Shown here piece by piece: positions 45,057 to 52,274 of a stretch of DNA of 52,419 bases (the stretch's first letter is position 1; every line of letters begins with the position of its first letter). Origin of the DNA: an uncultured Candidatus Saccharibacteria bacterium (GTDB taxonomy: Bacteria; Patescibacteriota; Saccharimonadia; Saccharimonadales; Saccharimonadaceae); assembly GCA_948648655.1 (NCBI GenBank), contig CAPKVJ010000008.1, positions 1-52,419 of the forward strand, in the 5' to 3' direction. The notes beneath the pieces were generated by a model. That model saw only the letters and a list, made by a program, of their open reading frames with translations, did no database searches and was not told where the DNA came from. The translations under genes and the position numbers were made by a program.

Positions 45057-45866
45057 TTAATGTAGTGGTATATAAACTTCACTTTCGTTTTCTTTGCGGA
45101 TGCGGTCGGCTTGCTGCTGGATGGTTTCAACGGAAAAGTCGGAATTATTAGCTAGCTCATTGAGCTCTTGAGGGATAACTGGTTGGATGATTGTATTGTT
45201 CTCGGGCTCAGATTTTGTTAGTGGTTGGATTACGCGTTCGTTGATATTAGCAGTGCTGCGGGGTTTATCATGGTTGTATTCGGATTGTTCGATAGCATTG
45301 CGCATTTGGTTGACTACTTCTTGATGTCGTTCTTGTTGATCACGGTCAATTAGAGTATTGATGCGATTGGTCTCATAGGCATCGAAGATGTCTGTAGCGT
45401 TATTGGCTTCGGCATAGAGGTCGTCACGCATAGGAGAGTTGGCATTTTTGATGGCGTAACCTTCGGAATCGACAATTGCTGCTAGGAAGGATAAGCGATG
45501 TCCGGCTTCTTCTTCGGTGATATTGCGGACGCGTGATTTTTCGACCTTTTTGGGGGCGGTAATGAGGATGGTAGAATTACTTTGACCTGGTACCCAATAG
45601 CGTTTATTGGGCTTCGTGTAGAAAGAAACTAATGCAGCGAGGTAAGTTTCCATTGGCTGATCCTTTTTTAAGGGGAGGGCTAGAATAGCGAAGAAGATGG
45701 CAAAAGGTATAGGTATGATGACAAGTAGTGGGAAAATTTGGAATAAACCGACGGCAAGTACAATCATACCAAGCACGACCATCAGATAGATGAACTGCCG
45801 AAAAGTAAACGGTCCGAGTAGTTTGTCGTCCGCTTCGACATCTTGGGGTACCTTGTAGCTGGCCAT
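45057..45866 (-). CDS. PrgI-family T4SS membrane protein (VirB3-like)
   Basis: 269 aa. MASYKVPQDVEADDKLLGPFT is the PrgI signature, with two membrane segments (about 27-47 and 50-68) and KPNKRYWVPG after them. The remaining about 170 residues are hydrophilic and longer than classic PrgI. In Gram-positive systems PrgI stands in for VirB3 and sits beside VirB4. The leader of about 55 bases has a strong AAGGAGGTG far from the ATG. Confidence 0.88.
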   Translation of the reverse strand: MASYKVPQDVEADDKLLGPFTFRQFIYLMVVLGMIVLAVGLFQIFPLLVIIPIPFAIFFAILALPLKKDQPMETYLAALVSFYTKPNKRYWVPGQSNSTILITAPKKVEKSRVRNITEEEAGHRLSFLAAIVDSEGYAIKNANSPMRDDLYAEANNATDIFDAYETNRINTLIDRDQQERHQEVVNQMRNAIEQSEYNHDKPRSTANINERVIQPLTKSEPENNTIIQPVIPQELNELANNSDFSVETIQQQADRIRKENESEVYIPLH

Positions 45867-45883
45867 AGTGATATTTGTCGTAT

Positions 45884-45957
45884 GTGGGTGAAGTTATGAA
45901 TTGCCCACCAAAATCTACACCTCCTTATACATTATATAATAATGGTTGAGGTGTAGA
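45884..45957 (-). promoter_or_regulatory. VirB6-like/PrgI gap: hairpin, -10 box, misplaced ribosome site
   Basis: TCTACACCTC (45914-45923) and GAGGTGTAGA (45948-45957) form a perfect 10-bp inverted repeat just after the VirB6-like stop. A minus-strand TATAAT (45931-45936) lies in its loop. The AAGGAGGTG (45918-45926) is more than 50 bases from the PrgI ATG and no ORF starts behind it. A second small repeat (GTGGG/CCCAC) lies in the leader. The repeat could end the virB6 mRNA or mask the ribosome site. Confidence 0.5.
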
Positions 45958-45978
45958 ATGTCAAGATAAGATGGCGGA

Positions 45979-48900
45979 TTATTCGTCGTTGATGGAAGCA
46001 CCGAGCGCGGTGTTGTAAAGTTGGCTGATTGCGTCGCGGATGGCGTCAGCCTTAGCTTCTTGTCTCGCTTCATAATCAACTTCGGCTGTGTTATTAATAG
46101 CATCTTCTGTAGTCTGGGATCGTTCGTCGTAGAGTGCTGATGCGATGAGTTGCTCAAGTTCACCAGAATACTCACGAAGACCAGCGTTTTCAGAGAAAAT
46201 AGATCTAGCGAGTTCGGCAATGGCTCTAGGGTCATTAGTGCCGCTAGTGATGAGGTCTTCGATTTGTTCACTAGCGTCAGCGACGGTGCTGTTGGCGTGA
46301 TTGAGGTCGCGGGTGAATTTTTGTATGTTTTCGTTAATTCGGCCAGATTGTTCGCGAGTTTGGGCTTCACCTAGTATACTATTCAGCTCACGCATGGCAT
46401 TCTCGATGATTTTGTTTGTTTCGGCACCGACGGCTTCGCCAAATAGGTGTTGCTGGGGGTCAAGACGTTGCTCGATTGGGATTGAAGGATCTTCGTTTTG
46501 AATGCCTAGTGCACTGATGAAGTTAGCCAATTCGATGAGTGCGGCAACACCAGAGGCTTTTTGATTCTCGCGGATATTTGGAGTAGGTTTAGTCTTGAGG
46601 TGATTGATGAATTGTTTGATGGTCTTTGGCATGATTTTGTGCTTGATGGTATTGCGGAGATCCTCGATTGTAGAACTTTCACGCGGAATTTCTTCCCATG
46701 CCTGGCTGGCATTATTGAAACGGAGACCGTCGAGAGGTTTACCATTAACGTCGAGATAATCAAGAATATCTTGGTCTGGGAAATATTTTTGGAATTTAGC
46801 TTCGTCGTTTAGAGATTCGAAGAGTTTTTGATAGCGTTGGAAGGCATGCTTATCGTTGATTAAGAAATTCTTTGGTTTGGTGGCGACGGCGGCACTCTGG
46901 AGAGCGGCAATATTGTATTTGCCTGGTGTATCGACGTAGCCCATGTTGAGTTGTTGGAGTAACATGTTTCCGGCTTCAACAGCATGCTCGCCGTATTTGG
47001 CAGTGCCCATAGCAGCAGAGATTGTGCTGTGATAACGACGGAGTGGTCCGCCCAAACCATAGGATATATTATAGCGGTCGTTGATTGGGTCATTGATGGC
47101 AATATCGCGGGCAAGCATTTCTTTCATGAAGCCGGCGTCATTTTCGGTGAATTGTTGGATGACATCGCCGTCATCGTCATAGATATCCATGTAGCGGACA
47201 CGTTTGTAAGCACGACGTTCGGCATCGCTCAAAGAGTCATATTGTTCTTTGGTGATTTCTTTACCAGTTTCTTTATGTACACCGATGTATTTGTTCCATT
47301 GACGGTGCTGTTTCCCAGCAATGAGATGATATTGGTCATCTTCGACGGGCTTACCGTCGGGACCCATTTCAAAGCCAGCATCGCTCATGTCGGCGACATC
47401 AAAGGCGAAATTACGGAATTCTGGCTTGCTGAAGTTGAATTTATTAGCAACGACGAGTGCATCACGACGGTTGCGACCTTCAATTTCGACACTTTGGCGA
47501 AGGACTTGCCCCATGATGGTGTTGACGCCATCTGATCCGAGACCGCCATTGGCGTTTTTGAGTAGGCGATTGAAGTCGTATGGTGTACGATTACGATCTT
47601 TGGAAGCAGTCATGTAACGATTGAGGAGGTAGTTTTGATCGCCTTGCGCGATATTTTGGGCACGGAAAGTTTGCATCATGGAATCTTCAAAAGCGGCAGC
47701 GTGGAGCGCGGATATTGCTTTGCCGGCGCGATCTTTTTCGAAAGTTTTATCGTAATCAGCGAGGTTGTTATCAAGCATTTTTTGGGCGTTTGCGACTAGA
47801 GTTTCTTGTAGCTTGGCCTCTTTGGCGCGACGGATTTCTTTGCTGCCACGACTCTTGTATTTAGCATTGCCTTCAGCGTCTAGTCCTTTGTAGCCAGCAG
47901 CTTCATTGAGAGCGCGGGTGATAGCGCGACCTTCGTTGATGGATTTTGTACGCATGGCGTCGAGGTCGCGACGTTTCTGACGATAAGCGAGATAATTACG
48001 GAGACGTGCGCCGGTCATGACGCGGTTATTGCGTAAGGAGTGCTGACGGGCTTTTTCGGTATGGCTGTCTCCCCAGCGTCCAAGTGTGTTTCGGGCGGGG
48101 TTTGTGAGTTTGTCGAGACCACTACTGATGCGACCGAGCATACTGCCAGACATTTTCATCATCGGGGCTGACAAACAAAGTGGGAGAATTTGAACGGCAA
48201 GACCGAGAAGGACTTCAAATGGCTTACCTTCAGCGGAGGCAATGATAGCCCATCCGGCTAGATTGGACGCGCCGACAAGAAAGGCAAACATAGGGTAAAA
48301 GAACACCATTTGGAAGAGAGCGTTTTTCCATTTGTCGAACCATTTTTCGGTATTTGGCAGGAGATAAGCGACAAAAGCGAGTGGTGAAATCATTACTAGG
48401 ATTGAAATTACACCTTGACGGAGGCTGATTGTGATGAATCCGATGACGAGAGATATGACGGCGCCGAGTACTGCGACGACAGCCATCCAGAAGGCAGCTT
48501 CAATACCTCCGACCGAGGCCACTCCTACTATTGTTCCAGCGGCCGTAATAGTAAATGATCCAATGAACTCAGTCCAACTGACTTGGAGCTCTGGCGGTAC
48601 GGTTTGTTGAATAGACTCTTTGATACCGGTGAGGAAGCCGCCGATACTACTACCAATGAGGTTGCTAGCGTCAATTAGGAGTGTACAGAGGATGTAGCTC
48701 AAGTTGACCATGATTATAGCAATAATGAGACGGGGGAGGACGCGTTTGATACCGTAATTACTGATACCGAGTCCAGTGAATTGCGAATATAATACAACGA
48801 TAATAAAGATGATAAAAACGATGTTGGTGAGGTCTCGCATGTAGACCCAGACTTTGAAAATGGGAGATTCGGTGTCGGTAGATAGGGGTGCTATATCGAG

Positions 48901-49290
48901 AAAACTTTCAATGAATTCATAGATGTGATCAAGAAAGTTGCTGCCGGCATTCATTAACGGGCAGAGGAACCAAGAAACGGCACCGGATTGCCCTTGACAA
49001 ATTGGAGTATCGCTAGCAGCTTCATCTTCTTTTGGTTGGTCCTGGTTCTTCTGATTTTCTTCATTCTCGTCGTTGGTTCCCTGATCTTCGGTATTTTCTT
49101 CTGTATTTGGGGTTGTGTTAGTATCAGTATTTTCTGTATTCGGTTCGGATGAGGGCTCTTCTGAAGGGGCTTCTTCAACAGCAATAGCTGACGGAGCGGA
49201 TGGTAGCATAAGTGGTGCTAGGCTACCAAAAAGAGTCCCAACAAGCGCGAGCAGGACAAAGATAACCCGATTTTTAGATAACATTTTCAT
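45979..49290 (-). CDS. VirB6/TrbL-like T4SS channel protein with long cytoplasmic tail
   Basis: About 1103 aa from ATG 49290; the frame also allows a TTG 15 bases earlier. Signal-like hydrophobic start, then an acidic Glu/Asn/Thr-rich stretch (about 40-105). Six or so membrane segments follow (about 140-395), containing GIKRVLPRLIIAIIMVNLSY and LRQGVISILVMISPLAFVAYLLPNTEKWF, typical of TrbL/VirB6 proteins. The last about 700 residues are hydrophilic and helical, much longer than in proteobacterial VirB6. It would form the inner-membrane channel of the system. Confidence 0.85.
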   Translation of the reverse strand: MKMLSKNRVIFVLLALVGTLFGSLAPLMLPSAPSAIAVEEAPSEEPSSEPNTENTDTNTTPNTEENTEDQGTNDENEENQKNQDQPKEDEAASDTPICQGQSGAVSWFLCPLMNAGSNFLDHIYEFIESFLDIAPLSTDTESPIFKVWVYMRDLTNIVFIIFIIVVLYSQFTGLGISNYGIKRVLPRLIIAIIMVNLSYILCTLLIDASNLIGSSIGGFLTGIKESIQQTVPPELQVSWTEFIGSFTITAAGTIVGVASVGGIEAAFWMAVVAVLGAVISLVIGFITISLRQGVISILVMISPLAFVAYLLPNTEKWFDKWKNALFQMVFFYPMFAFLVGASNLAGWAIIASAEGKPFEVLLGLAVQILPLCLSAPMMKMSGSMLGRISSGLDKLTNPARNTLGRWGDSHTEKARQHSLRNNRVMTGARLRNYLAYRQKRRDLDAMRTKSINEGRAITRALNEAAGYKGLDAEGNAKYKSRGSKEIRRAKEAKLQETLVANAQKMLDNNLADYDKTFEKDRAGKAISALHAAAFEDSMMQTFRAQNIAQGDQNYLLNRYMTASKDRNRTPYDFNRLLKNANGGLGSDGVNTIMGQVLRQSVEIEGRNRRDALVVANKFNFSKPEFRNFAFDVADMSDAGFEMGPDGKPVEDDQYHLIAGKQHRQWNKYIGVHKETGKEITKEQYDSLSDAERRAYKRVRYMDIYDDDGDVIQQFTENDAGFMKEMLARDIAINDPINDRYNISYGLGGPLRRYHSTISAAMGTAKYGEHAVEAGNMLLQQLNMGYVDTPGKYNIAALQSAAVATKPKNFLINDKHAFQRYQKLFESLNDEAKFQKYFPDQDILDYLDVNGKPLDGLRFNNASQAWEEIPRESSTIEDLRNTIKHKIMPKTIKQFINHLKTKPTPNIRENQKASGVAALIELANFISALGIQNEDPSIPIEQRLDPQQHLFGEAVGAETNKIIENAMRELNSILGEAQTREQSGRINENIQKFTRDLNHANSTVADASEQIEDLITSGTNDPRAIAELARSIFSENAGLREYSGELEQLIASALYDERSQTTEDAINNTAEVDYEARQEAKADAIRDAISQLYNTALGASINDE

Positions 49291-49305
49291 CTTGAATTCA
49301 TCCAA

Positions 49306-49461
49306 ATTAACCCTATAATTATAGGCTATACTTTAATTATAGCACACATAAGCTCTATAGTCAATAGTAAATATAACATTTATTGGTGATTTTCAACGCT
49401 TATGTTTAGTTTTCATGGAAAATGATTTGGATTTTGGGGGTTTTGATGGTAAGATAGGGGT
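49306..49461. promoter_or_regulatory. Divergent promoter gap, VirB6-like and pilin operons
   Basis: Minus strand: TGCTATAAT (49336-49344) and a second TATAAT inside the perfect palindrome CCTATAATTATAGG (49312-49325), which could be an operator. Plus strand: TGGTAAGAT (49447-49455), then six bases (AGGGGT), then the pilin ATG 49462, leaderless. Coordinated control of the machine and its pilins is plausible. Confidence 0.55.
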
Positions 49462-50172
49462 ATGAAACGAAGGATAATGCCTGTTTTGGCACTTGTTTTG
49501 ATGATACTGGGGGGAGTGAGCGTGGTGCGGCCGGTGGCGGCAGCTACGCCATGTGTGCCGAAGATGCAGTTTCTGGGATTCAAAACATGGTATGATGGCT
49601 TGAAGTGCGAGAATGTAGAGGGTAGCCAGACGATTGTGTCTCCGGCGAAAGATGACGAAGGTAGTGAATTGACGTCTTTTATTTGGTTGATAGCATTGAA
49701 TGTATTATTTGATATTTGTCTTGTGATAGGCTATCTCGCTGTGGGATTTGTGATATATGGTGGCTATCTGTATATTATGTCGCAAGGTGATCCGGGTAGA
49801 GCGGCGAAAGGTAAGAAAACTTTGACGTCGGCGATAGTAGGTTTGATTATCTCGATGTCAGCTTCGGTAATAGTAAATACGGGTAAGGTGATATTGGGAA
49901 TAAATGGTGCTGGCTGGAAACAATATGCGGATGCTGGATTCCAGCAGGCGCAGATTACGAATATTTTCACGTGGGCTTATTCGGTAGCAGGAATTGTAGC
50001 GGTGGCGTTTATTGTGTACGGAGGGATTCAATATTTGTTGTCGCAAGGTGATCCGGGTAGGACGAGGAAAGCTACGTTGACGATTATCTATGCAGTAGCG
50101 GGGTTGCTTGTGGTTTTGCTTGCGGCGGCGATAACTTTGTTTGTAACTGGTACGGTGGGAGGTGATTTGTAG
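49462..50172 (+). CDS. Tandem double T4SS_pilin-domain protein
   Basis: 236 aa. Signal peptide 1-28 (ends PVAAA). Two similar halves follow, each with two membrane helices around a short loop: VIYGGYLYIMSQGDPGR (97-113) and IVYGGIQYLLSQGDPGR (184-200). This loop is the mark of the CPR T4SS_pilin family (VirB2/TrbC-like). Other pilins here have one copy, so this is a duplicated, fused form. The two loop regions also share a run of about 22 identical bases. First of four pilin genes. Confidence 0.82.
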   Translation: MKRRIMPVLALVLMILGGVSVVRPVAAATPCVPKMQFLGFKTWYDGLKCENVEGSQTIVSPAKDDEGSELTSFIWLIALNVLFDICLVIGYLAVGFVIYGGYLYIMSQGDPGRAAKGKKTLTSAIVGLIISMSASVIVNTGKVILGINGAGWKQYADAGFQQAQITNIFTWAYSVAGIVAVAFIVYGGIQYLLSQGDPGRTRKATLTIIYAVAGLLVVLLAAAITLFVTGTVGGDL

Positions 50173-50564
50173 TGAAGCGGAGAATGATGTTTATGTTGGG
50201 GGTAGTGATGGCTGCGATTGTAGGGCTGGGGTGGATGCCGGGTGCGATGGCAGCAAGTACGAATATTTGCGATGATGCTACGATAACGGAGGATAAGAAG
50301 GCTTTGGCCGGATGCAGCGTTGCAGATAAAGATAAAACAGTAATGCCATTAGCGGTGACATTGATCAAAACTGCGATGTCGGTTACTGGAGTTTTGGCGG
50401 TTGGGGTGATCGTGTATGGTGGTATTATCTATACGACGAGTAACGGGGATGCATCAAAGGCAAATAAGGCAAAGAATATTCTTATATATGGTCTTGCGGG
50501 GCTGCTTGTTTCTATGCTGGCTTGGGCAATTGTGCAATTTGTGAGCGTTAGTATTTTTGGGTAG
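50172..50564 (+). CDS. T4SS_pilin-family protein
   Basis: 130 aa, starting GTG within a TAGTG overlap with the previous gene. GGAGGTGAT, a near-perfect ribosome site, lies 6 bases upstream. Signal peptide 1-25 (ends GAMAA), a short region with two Cys, and two membrane helices around VYGGIIYTTSNGDASKANKA. VirB2-like major or minor pilin candidate. Confidence 0.8.
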   Translation: MKRRMMFMLGVVMAAIVGLGWMPGAMAASTNICDDATITEDKKALAGCSVADKDKTVMPLAVTLIKTAMSVTGVLAVGVIVYGGIIYTTSNGDASKANKAKNILIYGLAGLLVSMLAWAIVQFVSVSIFG

Positions 50565-50598
50565 ATAAAATAGTATGGACTTTTGTTAGCAAATAGTG

Positions 50599-50604
50599 TA
50601 TTAT
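50599..50604 (+). promoter_or_regulatory. Promoter of the second pilin pair
   Basis: TGTATTAT-type -10 (TATTAT) in the 78-base gap after the second pilin gene. AAAGGAAAT is the ribosome site before ATG 50643. It would give the last two pilins separate, perhaps stronger, expression. Confidence 0.4.
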
Positions 50605-50642
50605 AGGGGTAAGTTATAGGTAATTGAAAGGAAATATATTAG

Positions 50643-51050
50643 ATGAAAAAGGTTGTATTAAATGCGATTGCTGCGGCTCTGATGGTGTTGGGGCTGGGGA
50701 GTGTAGCTACAATGTCGCCAGCGGTGGCTGAAGGGGTTAATTGGAAGGATTGTGCTGACGGTGCTAGTACTGCTAATTGTATAACTAGTACTGATTCGAC
50801 TGGGGTGTTTGGGCAGGGTGATTTGATGGGCACTTTGACGACAATTATTAACGTTATCGTTGGCGTGGTTGGGTTTGTCGCTGTAGCCATGATTGTGTTG
50901 GGCGGTATTAGTTATGCTACTTCACAAGGTGATGCGGCAAAGACCAAGAAAGCACAGAATACGATCCTTTATGGCGTAGTTGGTCTTGTAGTTGCTTTGC
51001 TTGCCTTTGCTATTGTAAACTTCGTATTGACTAACGTATTCGGCAGTTAA
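50643..51050 (+). CDS. T4SS_pilin-family protein
   Basis: 135 aa. Signal peptide 1-29 (ends SPAVA), a short segment with two Cys (KDCADG, ANCITS), then two membrane helices around LGGISYATSQGDAAKTKKAQ. The mature form would be about 105 aa, fitting a VirB2-like pilin. The C-terminal half is nearly identical to the next gene. Confidence 0.82.
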   Translation: MKKVVLNAIAAALMVLGLGSVATMSPAVAEGVNWKDCADGASTANCITSTDSTGVFGQGDLMGTLTTIINVIVGVVGFVAVAMIVLGGISYATSQGDAAKTKKAQNTILYGVVGLVVALLAFAIVNFVLTNVFGS

Positions 51051-51074
51051 GCTAGAAACTATTGGAGGTTAGGT

Positions 51075-51470
51075 ATGAGATCAAGGTTGATAGCTATTCT
51101 AGCGATGATTGTGGGGTGTTTGGGGGTAGTATCTAGTCCGGTGATGGCTGCGGTGTCGTGTCCAGAAGGTACGCCGAGACATGGTGATTCGAGTGTGAAG
51201 TCGCTTGGTGAGTGTTCGATCCCGAAAGACGAGGCTTCGCGATATGATTTAATGAATAAAGTTACAGTTGTTATCAACGTCATCGTCGGTGTGGTTGGTA
51301 TCGTATCAGTAGCCATGATTGTATTAGGTGGTATTAGTTATGCTACTTCACAAGGTGATGCAGCAAAAGCTAAAAAAGCACAAAACACAATCATCTATAG
51401 TGTAGTCGGTCTACTTATCTCCCTACTCGCCTTTGCTATTGTAAACTTCGTATTGACGAGTATATTCTAG
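51075..51470 (+). CDS. T4SS_pilin-family protein
   Basis: 131 aa. Signal peptide 1-25 (ends PVMAA), two Cys (SCPEG, GECSI), and two membrane helices around LGGISYATSQGDAAKAKKAQ. TTGGAGG lies before the ATG, 24 bases after the previous stop. It is a close paralogue of the preceding gene with a divergent N-terminal half, as expected for subunits sharing a core but differing at the exposed end. Confidence 0.82.
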   Translation: MRSRLIAILAMIVGCLGVVSSPVMAAVSCPEGTPRHGDSSVKSLGECSIPKDEASRYDLMNKVTVVINVIVGVVGIVSVAMIVLGGISYATSQGDAAKAKKAQNTIIYSVVGLLISLLAFAIVNFVLTSIF

Positions 51471-51489
51471 GATTCGTAATATAGAAAAT

Positions 51490-51519
51490 ATATCCATTCG
51501 TGTGGGTGGATATGTTTTT
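51490..51519 (+). terminator. Terminator of the pilin operon
   Basis: ATATCCA / TGGATAT stem (51490-51496, 51507-51513), 10-base loop, then GTTTTTG. It lies 20 bases after the last pilin stop. Confidence 0.75.
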
Positions 51520-51556
51520 GTTTGTGCTATTAAAGTGCTTTTTGACTCCTCTACCC

Positions 51557-51664
51557 TACGTATAAGTCTCTTTTGGGAAGCGCGTCGCCAGCGCCTGCCG
51601 TTGCAGGGCTGGCGCGCTCATACTCCTCGTAAGTCCGTATCTTCCCAAAAGAGACTTATACGTA
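51557..51664. repeat. 108-base composite hairpin: 24-bp perfect inverted repeat
   Basis: Arms 51557-51580 and 51641-51664 are perfect reverse complements; each contains AAGTCTCTTTTGGGAAG or its complement. The 60-base spacer has a GC-rich second stem: CGCCAGC (51586-51592) with GCTGGCG (51608-51614), and CTGC/GCAG nearer the loop. GC-rich structure in AT-rich flanks points to a mobile or recombination element, or a structured RNA. No ORF is credible here. Confidence 0.75.
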
Positions 51665-51689
51665 AGATCGAACTGATTATCCTCCTCTC

Positions 51690-51710
51690 TACTACCTATA
51701 CTCTAACTAG
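51690..51710 (+). repeat. Left copy of 21-bp inverted repeat bounding the tail segment
   Basis: TACTACCTATACTCTAACTA plus one base is the exact reverse complement of 52254-52274. TCCTCC precedes it after 4 extra bases (51680-51685), and the matching GGAGGA follows the right copy. The pair brackets both FISUMP tails. Confidence 0.75.
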
Positions 51711-51712
51711 CC

Positions 51713-51742
51713 GATAATAACCGCCGTTAGGCGGTTATTATC
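51713..51742. repeat. Perfect 13-bp palindromic hairpin
   Basis: GATAATAACCGCC (51713-51725) pairs with GGCGGTTATTATC (51730-51742), loop GTTA. On the minus strand it lies 46 bases after the tail's stop and could be its terminator, though no T-run follows. Confidence 0.65.
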
Positions 51743-51754
51743 TTGACTGCTGTC

Positions 51755-51799
51755 GTATCCTCAAAAATGAGAGCTAACGCTCTCGCTTTATTCGGATAC
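51755..51799. repeat. Nested hairpin over the stop codon of the minus-strand tail
   Basis: Outer GTATCC/GGATAC (51755-51760, 51794-51799) encloses inner GAGAGC/GCTCTC (51769-51774, 51779-51784, loop TAAC). The stop codon of the minus-strand tail lies within it. Confidence 0.55.
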
Positions 51800-52030
51800 T
51801 CCAGCATGCAGGCAGCGGAGAGAGAAGCCGCTAGAACGACTAATTTCAGAAAGGACCATATCTGTATAGACATAACTATAGCCAAACTTCAAGTAACGAC
51901 CGTCGTAAATATTAGAGTCGGACATTGACGACCAATAGTAGCCAGAAGTTCCGTGATCTGGCATAGGCATCCATTTTCCTGAAGTTGGTCCAGTTTGTCT
52001 ATTGACTCCTATTACTCCGCTGCGCACAAA
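51788..52030 (-). pseudogene. C-terminal tail of a FISUMP-like surface protein (fragment)
   Basis: About 80 residues starting FVRSGVIGVNRQTGP, passing GYYWSSMSDSN and LKFGYSYV, and ending SGFSLRCLHAGVSE. VRSG, G-Y-x-W-S-S and the final RC are the end-landmarks of the Fibrobacter succinogenes major paralogous domain, a C-type-lectin-like fold on CPR surface proteins. The signal peptide and upstream part of the domain are missing; the frame loses similarity upstream of FVRSG, exactly at the 14-bp inverted repeat. There is no promoter or ribosome site. It may be a silent donor tail rather than a dead gene. Confidence 0.65.
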
Positions 52031-52261
52031 AAAGCAGTAAATTTTGCCGAAGCCCCTCTTTACTTTGTGCGCAGCGGGTTTATCAACAACGGCCGTAATA
52101 ACCTAGAGTTTTCTGGGATTAATGGCTATTTATGGTCGTCTATACCAAAAGATAATATTAGTGACGTTCTACTTTTATACTTCGGGGGTAATAGTGTCGA
52201 TCCAGCAAATAACGGCAACTATCGTTATGCCGGTCGTCCCCTCCGCTGCCTAGCTAGTTAG
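51995..52261 (+). pseudogene. Second FISUMP-like C-terminal tail, opposite strand (fragment)
   Basis: The family match starts at about 52037 (VNFAEAPLYFVRSGFINNG), passes GYLWSSIPKDN and LLLYFGGNSVDP, and ends GRPLRCLAS with TAG at 52259-52261. APLYFVRSG is the usual sequence just before the variable end in this family. The N-terminal two thirds are absent, and no start with a ribosome site is seen; the open frame begins at TTG 51995 by chance. It points away from the minus-strand tail, so the two meet head to head at their FVRSG codons. Confidence 0.65.
52017..52077. repeat. 14-bp inverted repeat at the FVRSG codons of the two tails
   Basis: CCGCTGCGCACAAA (52017-52030) and TTTGTGCGCAGCGG (52064-52077) are perfect reverse complements, 33 bases apart. 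Each arm encodes the same FVRSG codons of one tail, in frame. Confidence 0.8.
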
Positions 52262-52274
52262 AGTATAGGTAGTA
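52254..52274 (-). repeat. Right copy of 21-bp inverted repeat bounding the tail segment
   Basis: Exact reverse complement of 51690-51710. It contains the last codons and stop of the plus-strand tail (GCT AGT TAG) and 13 bases beyond. Confidence 0.75.

Noticed and set aside
46984..47535. 183-aa plus-strand ORF inside the VirB6-like gene
   Set aside because: Antisense shadow of a long coding region without a start signal.
44065..48080. Split or frameshifted VirB4
   Set aside because: The TraC-like protein looks like a VirB4 N-terminus, but the following VirB4 has its own complete N-terminal domain, so they are separate proteins rather than a broken gene.
51557..51664. Integron attC site
   Set aside because: The arms are perfectly complementary and 24 bp long with a structured spacer; attC sites have imperfect stems with extrahelical bases and conserved core ends. 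No integrase is seen.
51502..51928. Two short plus-strand ORFs (71 and 61 aa) after the pilin operon
   Set aside because: They run through terminator and palindrome sequences, have no ribosome sites, and overlap the recognisable tail on the other strand.
51743..52261. Diversity-generating retroelement variable region
   Set aside because: The tails have a C-type-lectin-like family signature as DGR targets often do, but there is no reverse transcriptase, template repeat or accessory gene in the window, and the two tails are not related by adenine-only changes.
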